The notes under the pieces are model-generated. The model was given only the letters and a program-made list of their open reading frames with translations, had not been told where the DNA came from and did not search any database. Positions 6,746-14,326 of a stretch of DNA of 64,000 bases are shown one piece after another (the stretch's first letter is position 1; the number at the start of each line of letters is the position of its first letter). This DNA comes from an uncultured Arenicella sp. (GTDB taxonomy: Bacteria; Pseudomonadota; Gammaproteobacteria; Arenicellales; Arenicellaceae). The stretch is taken from positions 1 to 64,000 of the forward strand of contig CALIVT010000018.1 in assembly GCA_938048185.1 (NCBI GenBank), in the 5' to 3' direction. The position numbers and the translations under genes are program-made.

Positions 6746-7654
6746 CTAATTTCTAATCTGAAAGTTTCCAGTCGATTCTTCCCAAGCGCGGCGCAAAACA
6801 AACTCGCGATCTAAGCCAAGTGGAATCCCCGCAAAAGCGATCGGTTCATAACCTTCGTCGGTCTCAAGTTGGTCTGTCTTTAAGACGTCGTCTAAGCTAA
6901 GTTTGTTCGCTGCCGCCCGTCGGCCTATCTCGGCGAGTTCGGCGACGAATTCTTGATACGCTATTAAACCAGCGCGATCAGTCGTATCGCCGTGGCCTGG
7001 AATAACGCGATCGAAACTTAAGGCCAGCACATTATCGAGTGTGGCTGACCACTGTTGTACTGAGCCGCCAGCTTCAAGGTCTATATTTGGGTAGTGCTTA
7101 TGAAAAAACAAATCGCCGGCCACAAGCGTTTTATCTTCTTCGAACACAACGACTAAGTCTCCGTCAGTATGCCCGGCTCCGGGGTGGATTAATGTGACGG
7201 TCTTGTTGCCGAAGTCGAATTTTCGTTGATCGTTAAAGATCTCGTTGGGAAGTAGGTGTGCCGCATCGCCTTGCCATGAATTCGCATCCAGCGCTTTGAG
7301 GTGCGAAAGTGTGCGCTCAGTCGCTGCGACTTGCGTGCCGGGCTTAAACCCTGGGTTACCATGCGTATGGTCTAAGTGATAGTGTGTGTTAATTAGCAGT
7401 ACAACGTCTCTGCCGGTTAACTCTTCTGCTTTTTCTCTTAGTAAGGTACCTTGCATTCTAAACGTCATACTATCGACTACCACCGTGCCAGCGTCGGTTT
7501 TAAGGATCGTCGTGTTCCCACCAATGCCTCGTATCACAAATAAGTCATCGCTTATTTTTTCTACGGATAAACTTCGGATGTTTAATACCAGGTAGATTGC
7601 GAAGGTTGCAACCAATAGTAAGGTCGCAAAGATTAACTTTTTCCAAAATTTCAT
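6746..7654 (-). CDS. Metallo-beta-lactamase-fold hydrolase, membrane-anchored or exported
   Basis: A 302-residue MBL-fold protein. Residues 1-25 form a hydrophobic signal or anchor (KLIFATLLLVATFAIYLVL). The zinc-binding motif is NTHYHLDHTHG at about residues 89-99, with further metal ligands in HPGAGHTDGDLVV, AGDLFFHKH and IPGHGDTTD. The arrangement is that of periplasmic MBL proteins with a quinoprotein-relay-like or B3-like fold. Substrate unknown; lactamase activity should not be assumed. It precedes the HAD gene in a two-gene unit. Confidence 0.88.
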   Translation of the reverse strand: MKFWKKLIFATLLLVATFAIYLVLNIRSLSVEKISDDLFVIRGIGGNTTILKTDAGTVVVDSMTFRMQGTLLREKAEELTGRDVVLLINTHYHLDHTHGNPGFKPGTQVAATERTLSHLKALDANSWQGDAAHLLPNEIFNDQRKFDFGNKTVTLIHPGAGHTDGDLVVVFEEDKTLVAGDLFFHKHYPNIDLEAGGSVQQWSATLDNVLALSFDRVIPGHGDTTDRAGLIAYQEFVAELAEIGRRAAANKLSLDDVLKTDQLETDEGYEPIAFAGIPLGLDREFVLRRAWEESTGNFQIRN

Positions 7655-7757
7655 GGTTTAGTGTGCCACTTAGCTTGTTTTTATTGGTTAATCACACTAT
7701 AAACCATCTGGTGAAAGTAGCACAAAACAGTTTGGGATTACCGAGCCGAGAAGAGAC

Positions 7758-8012
7758 ATGACAGAGACCACTTCAGAGTCGCGAATAGAATTAGTACAGC
7801 TGGCCAATGGCGACATTGCGTTGCGGCACGCCGATAACCCCGATCAGCCATTAGTGGTCATCAAGATTTCTGACCAAGTTGATGACCTGATGCCCATGGA
7901 TAAAATTGATATTGCGCAGTCTATGGTCGAAGCTGGCATAGAGCGCTATCGTGATATTCAGGTTGAGCGCATTGAAGAATCGCAAAGCGCGAACGCGGGT
8001 ATGCTGCATTAG
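7758..8012 (+). CDS. Conserved small protein of unknown function
   Basis: An 84-residue acidic protein without membrane segments. A first half of strands (ELVQLANGDIALRHADNPDQ, then LVVIKISDQV) is followed by a helical stretch with MDKIDIAQSMVEAGIERYRD. I cannot assign a function. It starts 103 bases from the divergent metallo-hydrolase and precedes the YciI gene by 42 bases, so it may form a two-gene unit with it. Confidence 0.65.
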   Translation: MTETTSESRIELVQLANGDIALRHADNPDQPLVVIKISDQVDDLMPMDKIDIAQSMVEAGIERYRDIQVERIEESQSANAGMLH

Positions 8013-8054
8013 TCGCCTAGCCTAGTTATAAATTGACCTATAGAGAGACTAGAC

Positions 8055-8354
8055 ATGTGGTATGCCGTTATCAGTCAGGACGTTGAAGACAGTTTGCCTT
8101 TGCGCAAAATTCATCGACCAGCTCATTTGGACAGATTGAAATTGCTTGATCAACAAAGCCGTTTGCTGTTAGCCGGACCACACCCGGCCGCGGACAGCAG
8201 TGAGCCCAGTGATGCCGGATTTACCGGCAGTTTGGTAGTGGCTGAATTTGATTCCTTAGATGACGCCCAAGCGTGGGCCGATCAAGACCCTTACTTGCTA
8301 AATGGCGTTTACCAGTCGGTTACTGTAAAGCCGTTTATTAAGGTATTGCCATAA
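8055..8354 (+). CDS. yciI: YciI-like protein
   Basis: A 99-residue ferredoxin-like-fold protein of the YciI family. Its start [18 protein letters not shown] is typical, with the conserved [11 protein letters not shown] histidine-aspartate pair near residues 24-27, and [18 protein letters not shown] near the end. The family is related to muconolactone isomerase-like proteins; the cellular role is not established. AGAGAG precedes the ATG. A hairpin with T-run follows. Confidence 0.9.
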   Translation: MWYAVISQDVEDSLPLRKIHRPAHLDRLKLLDQQSRLLLAGPHPAADSSEPSDAGFTGSLVVAEFDSLDDAQAWADQDPYLLNGVYQSVTVKPFIKVLP

Positions 8355-8364
8355 TCCACTTTTG

Positions 8365-8385
8365 AGCGCAATTTCCGTTTGCGCT
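8365..8385. terminator. Hairpin between convergent genes
   Basis: AGCGCAA (8365-8371) pairs perfectly with TTGCGCT (8379-8385) around a 7-base loop and is followed by TTTAAT. It lies between the convergent ends of yciI and the ABC exporter gene and may stop transcription from the left. Confidence 0.45.
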
Positions 8386-8399
8386 TTAATGCGTTGGTT

Positions 8400-10166
8400 T
8401 TAGCACTCATGAGCTATTTTCGTCTTTTCTTGAAATTGAAGCTCAGATAGCCGTTTATACAAAGGCGATGACTCCAGTAGCTGGTCATGGCTACCCAATG
8501 CGACTAATTTACCTTCATCGAGTACCGCGATTGAATCCGCATTGCGGATAGTCGCCAATCGGTGCGCAATGATAATTGTAGTGCGGCCTTGCATAAGATT
8601 GTCCAACGCTTGTTGCACTCTAAATTCGCTTTCCGCATCCAGCGCCGACGTTGCTTCATCTAGCAGCAGAATTTTTGGGTCTTTTAGTATCGCGCGTGCT
8701 ATCGCGACGCGTTGACGTTGGCCACCGGATAAACGAACGCCTTGCTCACCAAGAAAGCTGTTGTAGCCTTGTGGAAGTCGTTCGATAAAATCGTGAGCAT
8801 TGGCTGCTTTGGCCGCTGCGATCACCTCTGCTTGAGAGGCACTTGGTTTGCCGTATCGGATATTGTGCATCACATCACCGCTGAATAAGGTTGGTTGCTG
8901 CGCGACCACCGCTAATTGTTGGCGTAAATCGTGCGGTGAAAAGCGGCGGATATCGACATTTCCTAGGTTTATGTTGCCGCTGGACGGGTCGTAAAAGCGT
9001 TGCAATAGTTCAAAGATAGTAGACTTGCCCGCGCCCGATGGCCCGACCACGGCTAAGGACTTGCCGGCCTCTATTGTCAGGCTGAGTTCGTTTAACGCCA
9101 CTTGCTCTGGGCGAGAAGGGTAGTAGAAACTTACGTTCTCTAAGCGCAATTCTGAATCGAGAGCCGCCGCCGACGCTGGCTCAGCGGGTTGTTTGATCAG
9201 CGTCTCGATTGAAAGCAGCTCTAACAGTCGCTCCGCCGCACCGGCCGCGCGTTGGACTTCGCCTATAACCTCAGAAATGGTCGCGACCGAGCCCGCCACG
9301 ATAATGGCATAGAAGACAAACGCGCCGAGTTCTCCGCCGGTCATTGCGCCATTAATGACGTCGTTACCCCCTACCCAAAGCATTGCCGCAATGGCACTGA
9401 AAATCAGCGAGATAACGACTGCGATTAGCATGGCGCGCTGCTTAATACGTTTGCGCGCGACGTTAAATGCACTTTCTACTTGTCGACCGAATGCGACACG
9501 TTCATTTTCTTCTTGGGTGTAGCTTTGGACTGTCTTTATTTGTTGAATGATCTCGCCCGCGTAGCTGCCTACGTCGGCGATAGTGTCTTGGCTTTCGCGG
9601 GATAGTGAGCGTACTCTTCGGCCATAAAGTAGGATCGGGACTAACACCAAAGGCACACCTGCTAAGACAAACATCGTGAGCTTTAGATTTGTAAACAGCA
9701 ATAGAATTAAACCACCAATAAAGGTTAACAGCGAGCGCAGAGCCATGGAAGCTGATGAGCCAATGACCGTTTGCAACAATGTTGTGTCGGTGGTTAGGCG
9801 CGACATGATTTCGCCACTTCGGTTCTCCTCAAAGTAACTCGGGTGCAACGTGATGAGGTGGTTAAATACGGCTTGGCGTATGTCCGCCGAAACACGTTCG
9901 CCTAACCATGAGACTAGATAAAATCGGGTATAAGTGCCAATTGCCATTAGTACCGCAATACCGACAATAAAGAGTGCTGCGCTATTGAGCTTATCAATCG
10001 ACCCGGCGATAAAGCCGTCGTCGATCAAAATTTTGACACCTTGGCCCATTGCTAGGGTGACGCCCGCAGTGAAGATTAATGCGCAGCTTGCGGCTACCAG
10101 CGTAGGCTTATATTTTAGAAGGTAGGTACCGAGTTTGAACAGTACTGAGTAGTTTTTTTCGGCCAT
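8400..10166 (-). CDS. ABC exporter, fused membrane and ATPase domains (MsbA-like)
   Basis: A 588-residue half-transporter. Residues about 1-310 hold six membrane helices with intracellular loops, for example FNHLITLHPSYFEENRSGEI. The ATPase part from about residue 335 has Walker A GPSGAGKST, signature LSGGQRQR and Walker B ILLLDEATSALD, with the switch histidine in IIAHRLATI. Such proteins dimerise and export lipids, drugs or peptides. The arrangement is close to MsbA and BmrA-type exporters, but msbA is usually next to lpxK, which is absent here. The gene stands alone on its strand. Confidence 0.92.
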   Translation of the reverse strand: MAEKNYSVLFKLGTYLLKYKPTLVAASCALIFTAGVTLAMGQGVKILIDDGFIAGSIDKLNSAALFIVGIAVLMAIGTYTRFYLVSWLGERVSADIRQAVFNHLITLHPSYFEENRSGEIMSRLTTDTTLLQTVIGSSASMALRSLLTFIGGLILLLFTNLKLTMFVLAGVPLVLVPILLYGRRVRSLSRESQDTIADVGSYAGEIIQQIKTVQSYTQEENERVAFGRQVESAFNVARKRIKQRAMLIAVVISLIFSAIAAMLWVGGNDVINGAMTGGELGAFVFYAIIVAGSVATISEVIGEVQRAAGAAERLLELLSIETLIKQPAEPASAAALDSELRLENVSFYYPSRPEQVALNELSLTIEAGKSLAVVGPSGAGKSTIFELLQRFYDPSSGNINLGNVDIRRFSPHDLRQQLAVVAQQPTLFSGDVMHNIRYGKPSASQAEVIAAAKAANAHDFIERLPQGYNSFLGEQGVRLSGGQRQRVAIARAILKDPKILLLDEATSALDAESEFRVQQALDNLMQGRTTIIIAHRLATIRNADSIAVLDEGKLVALGSHDQLLESSPLYKRLSELQFQEKTKIAHEC

Positions 10167-10254
10167 GCGTCAGCTAGTTTTGAATGCTTAGCATTCGATT
10201 ATCGCATTATTGCCAAGCCGCGATTGTGAATGTCGGGCGGGATAATTTTTAGCT

Positions 10255-10283
10255 CACTCACTCCGATGATGTCAGAGTGAGTG
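10255..10283. other. 9-bp inverted repeat
   Basis: CACTCACTC (10255-10263) and GAGTGAGTG (10275-10283) form a perfect stem with an 11-base loop, in the gap between the exporter start (10166) and the end of the next gene (10359). It has no T-run on the minus strand; it could be an operator in front of the exporter gene. Confidence 0.4.
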
Positions 10284-10291
10284 TGGATACG

Positions 10292-10332
10292 CTAAAAGCA
10301 AGCCGGGCTAGTTAAGAAAACCCTAGCTCGGC
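10292..10332 (-). terminator. Terminator of the 10359-11150 gene
   Basis: GCCGGGCTAG (10302-10311) pairs with CTAGCTCGGC (10323-10332) with one wobble pair. On the minus strand the stem is followed by a T-rich stretch (TTGCTTTT, 10294-10301), just downstream of the stop at 10359. Stem, tail and position fit a rho-independent terminator. Confidence 0.6.
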
Positions 10333-10358
10333 GGTGGTTGAAACAGTTGCTTAAGCGA

Positions 10359-11150
10359 TCAGTTAAACAGCTCAGTCATATTTGGCATGTCAGGCATATC
10401 TTCAGGCTCCTGAGTGATTAGGCTGACGGCGCCCGATTTGCCAAACTCAAGTAGTTGCGAGGAGGTGGTCGACGCTTTGCCGTTGGTGACCGAGGTTGTC
10501 TCACCACGCACTGCGCCAAAAGGCACTTTGTCAGAAATCCAGACCGTAGAATCACTTTCGACGTGAATTTTTTTAAAGATTACTTTCATTTCAACCGTCC
10601 CAGAGCCACTAATTTTCTGCGCCTCGAATTCACCGGCCGGAACGCTCACTGATTCAGAGCCTTGCGCACTGTAGTCGTGGGTAATTTGCGCCCCAAACGC
10701 GTTCATCATACCGGCCATCATGCCGCCAGAATCTCGTATGCGCATGGGCTTTTCGTTACCGGTTTGAATAATCGTCTCTTCGCCAAGGCCATTTAGGTTG
10801 CCAAGAATATTTTCGGCGTCGCTTTTAAATACGCTCTCGGCGATGAGCGCTTTAATAACCATTGTTTTGCCGCGCGGTTTACGCTTGCCTTTCTTGCTTA
10901 TTTTAAACGAGCTCATAGAAGCTTCGATCCAATAGTGCATCTCGCCATTTCGCTCTTCTGTGCCAAGCATCGACGTGCGCATGGTGATGCCGCTTTGTTT
11001 GCCTTTAGCGTTGGTTTCAATATCTTCGCGCACTTGCCAGCTACCAACGGGTGTGGCGGCGAGCATGTCAAAGTCAACCGCATGACTGCTGGGGACCCCA
11101 ATACTCAGTGAAAATAGTACGCTTATTATTGCTATTAATAGTTTCTTCAT
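10359..11150 (-). CDS. Exported protein of unknown function
   Basis: A 263-residue protein with a clear signal peptide (KKLLIAIISVLFSLSIG, cleavage near SSHA-V). The ATG at 11150 is chosen because a GAGG sits 5 bases upstream and the signal peptide begins there; a frame from 11171 would add seven residues. The mature part is strand-rich, with a basic patch around KISKKGKRKPRGK and a methionine-rich end (MPDMPNMTELF). It resembles periplasmic substrate-carrier or lipoprotein-like folds, but I recognise no family. Transcribed divergently from the QueD-like gene. Confidence 0.7.
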   Translation of the reverse strand: MKKLLIAIISVLFSLSIGVPSSHAVDFDMLAATPVGSWQVREDIETNAKGKQSGITMRTSMLGTEERNGEMHYWIEASMSSFKISKKGKRKPRGKTMVIKALIAESVFKSDAENILGNLNGLGEETIIQTGNEKPMRIRDSGGMMAGMMNAFGAQITHDYSAQGSESVSVPAGEFEAQKISGSGTVEMKVIFKKIHVESDSTVWISDKVPFGAVRGETTSVTNGKASTTSSQLLEFGKSGAVSLITQEPEDMPDMPNMTELFN

Positions 11151-11223
11151 TATTACCTCGGTACACTCCAATTTAAATCAGCCTAGCCAGTTTACTCACT
11201 AGTGCTACTATTAACCAAATTTT

Positions 11224-11251
11224 GGCAGCCATTTAGTCTTTAAAGGCTGCC
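11224..11251. other. Stem-loop in the divergent promoter region
   Basis: GGCAGCC (11224-11230) and GGCTGCC (11245-11251) form a perfect 7-bp stem with a 14-base loop, upstream of the QueD-like gene. I see no pseudoknot or aptamer consensus of a preQ1 riboswitch, so it is recorded only as structure. Confidence 0.4.
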
Positions 11252-11289
11252 GGTGAATTACTAACTTCGATCACTATGACTCAAGTACT

Positions 11290-11796
11290 ATGACCCAAGC
11301 ACAACAAATGCCGAAACTTGCTTCCATCGAGATAGAAAAAGCGTATCTCCACTTTGCGGCGGCGCACTTCACTATTTTCTCGGCGACTAATCGCGAGCGC
11401 TTACACGGCCACAATTGGCGCTTGGCGGTCGAGATTACTGGTGAGGTAGACGACAATGGCTTATGTTTTGACTACGCTATTTATAAAAGAATTCTCAAGG
11501 ACCTTTGCCATAAATACGACGAATATACCTTGATTGCCGAGCATTCGCCGTATTTAACTATTACCGAAGATGAGCAATTTTACTTTATTAAACACGATGG
11601 ACGAACCCAGCCGCTATTAAAGACGGATACTATTGTGTTGCCTATTAAAAATATAACCATTGAAGAGCTCTCGCATTTCTTTCTCAATGAGCTCACCAAA
11701 GACGAGGCTTTTCTTGAAAGTCTTAAGATTCACGCATTCGAAGTGCGCATCTCATCGGGCGTGGATCAATGGGGTAAAGCGCGCTGGAGCCGTTAA
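11290..11796 (+). CDS. QueD-like 6-pyruvoyl/6-carboxytetrahydropterin synthase family protein
   Basis: A 168-residue member of the pterin synthase family, which makes 6-carboxytetrahydropterin for queuosine synthesis. The zinc histidines are present: H26 in AAHF and H39, H41 in LHGHNW; the acid E125-E126 region (TIEELSHF) follows. The catalytic cysteine of QueD, four residues before the first HGH histidine, is replaced by Arg35, with Glu36 next to it; the only cysteines are C60 and C73, elsewhere. A five-codon frame MTQVL (ATG 11276) ends overlapping this start (ATGA). Its stop overlaps the YhhQ start (TAATG), so the two are coupled, supporting a link to queuosine. Confidence 0.85.
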   Translation: MTQAQQMPKLASIEIEKAYLHFAAAHFTIFSATNRERLHGHNWRLAVEITGEVDDNGLCFDYAIYKRILKDLCHKYDEYTLIAEHSPYLTITEDEQFYFIKHDGRTQPLLKTDTIVLPIKNITIEELSHFFLNELTKDEAFLESLKIHAFEVRISSGVDQWGKARWSR

Positions 11797-12560
11797 TGAA
11801 TAAACTCGCTGTCTCTGGTTCGTACGTACAAGAACGCCGCGAGCGTGTGTTCTTAGTGTTAGCCGGTTTCTTTTTATGTGCCATGACTTTGTTGAACGTA
11901 ATTGGCATAACTCGGTTTGTGCAGCTCGGGCCAATGCAGTTAGCGGTGGGGGTATTGGCCTACCCATTAACGTTTTTATGTACCGATCTAATTTCCGAGC
12001 TTTATGGCCGCGCACGTGCGAATTTTATGGTGACGGTTGGCTTAGTGTTAAACGGTTTTATTTTATCCGTGATGTGGCTGGGTAATTTCTTGCCCGCGAT
12101 CGACCCAAGCACCCAGCCGCCCTGGCAAACTTTGACCTTAGCGCAGGACGTTGGTTTGCCAGACGGCAGTTCTGTTGGTGGTTCTGTGGAGTTGTTCTCA
12201 CTAATCTACGCTAATACAACGGGCGCTGTGTTCGCGTCTATGGTTGCCTATGTATTGGCTCAATACGTAGACGTATACCTATTTCACTGGATCAAAGCCA
12301 AGACTCGGGGAAAGTACTTGTGGTTACGTAATAATGGCAGCACCATTGTGAGCCAGGCGGTGGATTCTGTTGCGGTGATCAGCGTGACGTTCGGGGCTGT
12401 CATTTTGGCAGGCGGCATGAGTTTTGAAGTAGTGTTAGGCTTGATGTTGAGTAATTATCTCTTCAAACTATTTTCGGCGCTGGCCGACACCCCCATTATT
12501 TACTTACTCGTGCATAAGCTAAGGCCATACCTTGAGCTTGAAGATGCACACCTAAAATAG
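11796..12560 (+). CDS. yhhQ: YhhQ-family queuosine precursor transporter
   Basis: A 254-residue inner-membrane protein of the VUT-1/YhhQ family, which takes up queuosine precursors (preQ0, preQ1). Six hydrophobic segments are seen, starting with FLVLAGFFLCAMTLLNVIGI. Family signatures include the conserved YPLTFLCTDLISELYGR motif at about residues 56-72, and FSLIYANTTGAVFASMVAY. It is longer than E. coli YhhQ (about 220) because of an insertion around residues 97-120. The start overlaps the QueD-like stop by one base. Confidence 0.92.
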   Translation: MNKLAVSGSYVQERRERVFLVLAGFFLCAMTLLNVIGITRFVQLGPMQLAVGVLAYPLTFLCTDLISELYGRARANFMVTVGLVLNGFILSVMWLGNFLPAIDPSTQPPWQTLTLAQDVGLPDGSSVGGSVELFSLIYANTTGAVFASMVAYVLAQYVDVYLFHWIKAKTRGKYLWLRNNGSTIVSQAVDSVAVISVTFGAVILAGGMSFEVVLGLMLSNYLFKLFSALADTPIIYLLVHKLRPYLELEDAHLK

Positions 12561-12569
12561 GACGAATTC

Positions 12570-13274
12570 GTGAGCAAGGTATTACTTATTACTGGTGCAA
12601 GCAAAGGCATAGGTCTTGCGACTGCCAAACGTTTCTCTAACGCCGGCTATACGGTGGTTAACTTGTCGCGCTCGCCATGCGCGATTGACGGCGCAAGCAA
12701 TCTTGCCGTTGATTTGACTGATGTGAGTTGGGTGGCTGATTTCTCAGTGCAAATTCTCGCGGCGGTTGGTGAGCCAGAGCAGCTGGTTGTTGTGCATAAC
12801 GCCGCAATGATGACCAAAGAAACGGTGCGTGATATTGAGGCGCAAACGCTGCGTAACGTGCTCGAGCTAAATGTGGTTGCAGCCTCACGCTTGAATACGC
12901 TGCTGTTGCCGCGCATGGAACACGGCTCATCAATTATCTATATTAGCTCAACGTTAGGCACCAAAGCCGTCGCAAATACGCACGCCTATGTGGTCTCCAA
13001 ACATGCGGTTATAGGCCAAATGCGAGCCACTTGCCAAGATTTAGCCGGTAGTATGATTCACACAGCGGCTATCTGCCCTGGGTTTACTGAAACTGAAATG
13101 CTGAGCGCGCATTTAGGCGCAAACCCTGACGTCTATGATCAAATCACCGCGACCATTGCCCATCGCCGCTTAGCGCAACCGAGTGAAATTGCCGACACCA
13201 TTTGGTTTGCCAGTCAAAGCCCGGTAATCAACGGCGCTGTTATCGATGCCAACCTAGGTCAGATTGAAACCTGA
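12570..13274 (+). CDS. Short-chain dehydrogenase/reductase
   Basis: A 234-residue SDR. The cofactor-binding glycine motif TGASKGIG lies at residues 8-15, HNAA at 76-79, serine in ISST near 126, and the catalytic YxxxK at Y140 and K144. PGFTETEM follows, the usual PG motif after the active site. It reduces or oxidises an alcohol/carbonyl using NAD(P)H; substrate unknown. Start is GTG at 12570 with AGGA upstream. The next gene starts one base after the stop, so the two probably act together. Confidence 0.92.
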   Translation: MSKVLLITGASKGIGLATAKRFSNAGYTVVNLSRSPCAIDGASNLAVDLTDVSWVADFSVQILAAVGEPEQLVVVHNAAMMTKETVRDIEAQTLRNVLELNVVAASRLNTLLLPRMEHGSSIIYISSTLGTKAVANTHAYVVSKHAVIGQMRATCQDLAGSMIHTAAICPGFTETEMLSAHLGANPDVYDQITATIAHRRLAQPSEIADTIWFASQSPVINGAVIDANLGQIET

Positions 13275-13275
13275 A

Positions 13276-14220
13276 ATGGCAAATGACAGAACGAATGAGG
13301 CGGGGCTGTACCCAGAACTGATTTCATGGCGCGATAGCGGCGACTTTCTAGAGACCAAGCCCTTAGGTTTAAACGTTTTTTATAAAGAGGTCGGCAACCG
13401 TCACGCGACCGCTGAAAACACCCTTTTACTCATTCATGGTTTTCCCGAGTCATCGTTTTCGTTTAATAAGGTTATTGACGGTTTGTCGCAGCGTTTTGCG
13501 CGTATTGTTTTACTCGACCTGCCAGGCTACGGCTTTAGCGATAAGCCTGGCAATGAGTATAGCTACTCACTAGTGCCACAAGCCGACGCAGCATTGGCCG
13601 TATGGCAACACCTCGGCATTCGAGGCGGGCATATATTAAGCCACGATATGGGCACCAGTGTGCTAACCGAAATTGTCGCCCGGCATGTCAATAGTCAACT
13701 GCCGGCGTGGTTTGAGGACGGTGTGCAAAGCATCACCTTCACTAACGGCAGTATGGTGCTCGAATTGGCCGAGCTGCGGGTAATGCAGCGCCTTTTACTA
13801 AACAAAAGGATTGGCCCGATTGTGAGCTCATTGTCGCGCTACTCTTTATTTAAGAAAACGATTATCAGCGCGCATGGGGCGGAGATTGACGAGCGTGATA
13901 TTGAGCTACTTTGGCAAAATTGTATTCAGCAAAACGGTCATCGTAAAAACCATCATATCATTCGCTATTTAAATGACCGTCGCCGCTATGAACAAACGCG
14001 TTGGCTGCCGGCACTAAAACTTGCCAGCGAATCACTGCCAAGCCATCTATGCTGGGGCGATGCCGATCAGGTTGCAAGAGTGGCAATGGCGCATTATTTA
14101 AAGCAATCGATATGCCCGAATGCAACGCTTACGATCATGCCCGGCGCGGGTCATTTCTGTCAGTTGGGCAGCCCCGCGCTTTGGTTAAAGAGCGTTTTGA
14201 ATTTTTATGAAAATGGCTAG
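13276..14220 (+). CDS. Alpha/beta hydrolase, epoxide-hydrolase/dehalogenase-like
   Basis: A 314-residue alpha/beta hydrolase from the ATG at 13276 (a TTG at 13264 would overlap the SDR). The oxyanion motif HGFPESSFSF lies at residues 54-63, DLPGYGFSDKP at 81-91, and the nucleophile elbow is SHDMG at 122-126. The nucleophile is thus Asp124, as in epoxide hydrolases, haloalkane dehalogenases and MEST-like proteins, not serine. Acid is probably the D in GDADQVA, and the base is the histidine of AGHFCQLGSP. Pairing with an SDR suggests processing of an epoxide or ester. Substrate unknown. Confidence 0.88.
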   Translation: MANDRTNEAGLYPELISWRDSGDFLETKPLGLNVFYKEVGNRHATAENTLLLIHGFPESSFSFNKVIDGLSQRFARIVLLDLPGYGFSDKPGNEYSYSLVPQADAALAVWQHLGIRGGHILSHDMGTSVLTEIVARHVNSQLPAWFEDGVQSITFTNGSMVLELAELRVMQRLLLNKRIGPIVSSLSRYSLFKKTIISAHGAEIDERDIELLWQNCIQQNGHRKNHHIIRYLNDRRRYEQTRWLPALKLASESLPSHLCWGDADQVARVAMAHYLKQSICPNATLTIMPGAGHFCQLGSPALWLKSVLNFYENG

Positions 14221-14326
14221 TTTATGTTAGCGACTAGAAACGAAATTCTATTCACGGGCAGACGCGTTTGTCGGCGTCATCGCCAACCTCTATAATCGCT
14301 GCTCGAACCCCATTTGGCACACTTTT

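Noticed and set aside
11172-11289. preQ1 riboswitch before the QueD-like gene
   Set aside because: There is a 7-bp stem, but I see no preQ1 aptamer features such as the A-rich pseudoknot tail; a simple hairpin is more likely.
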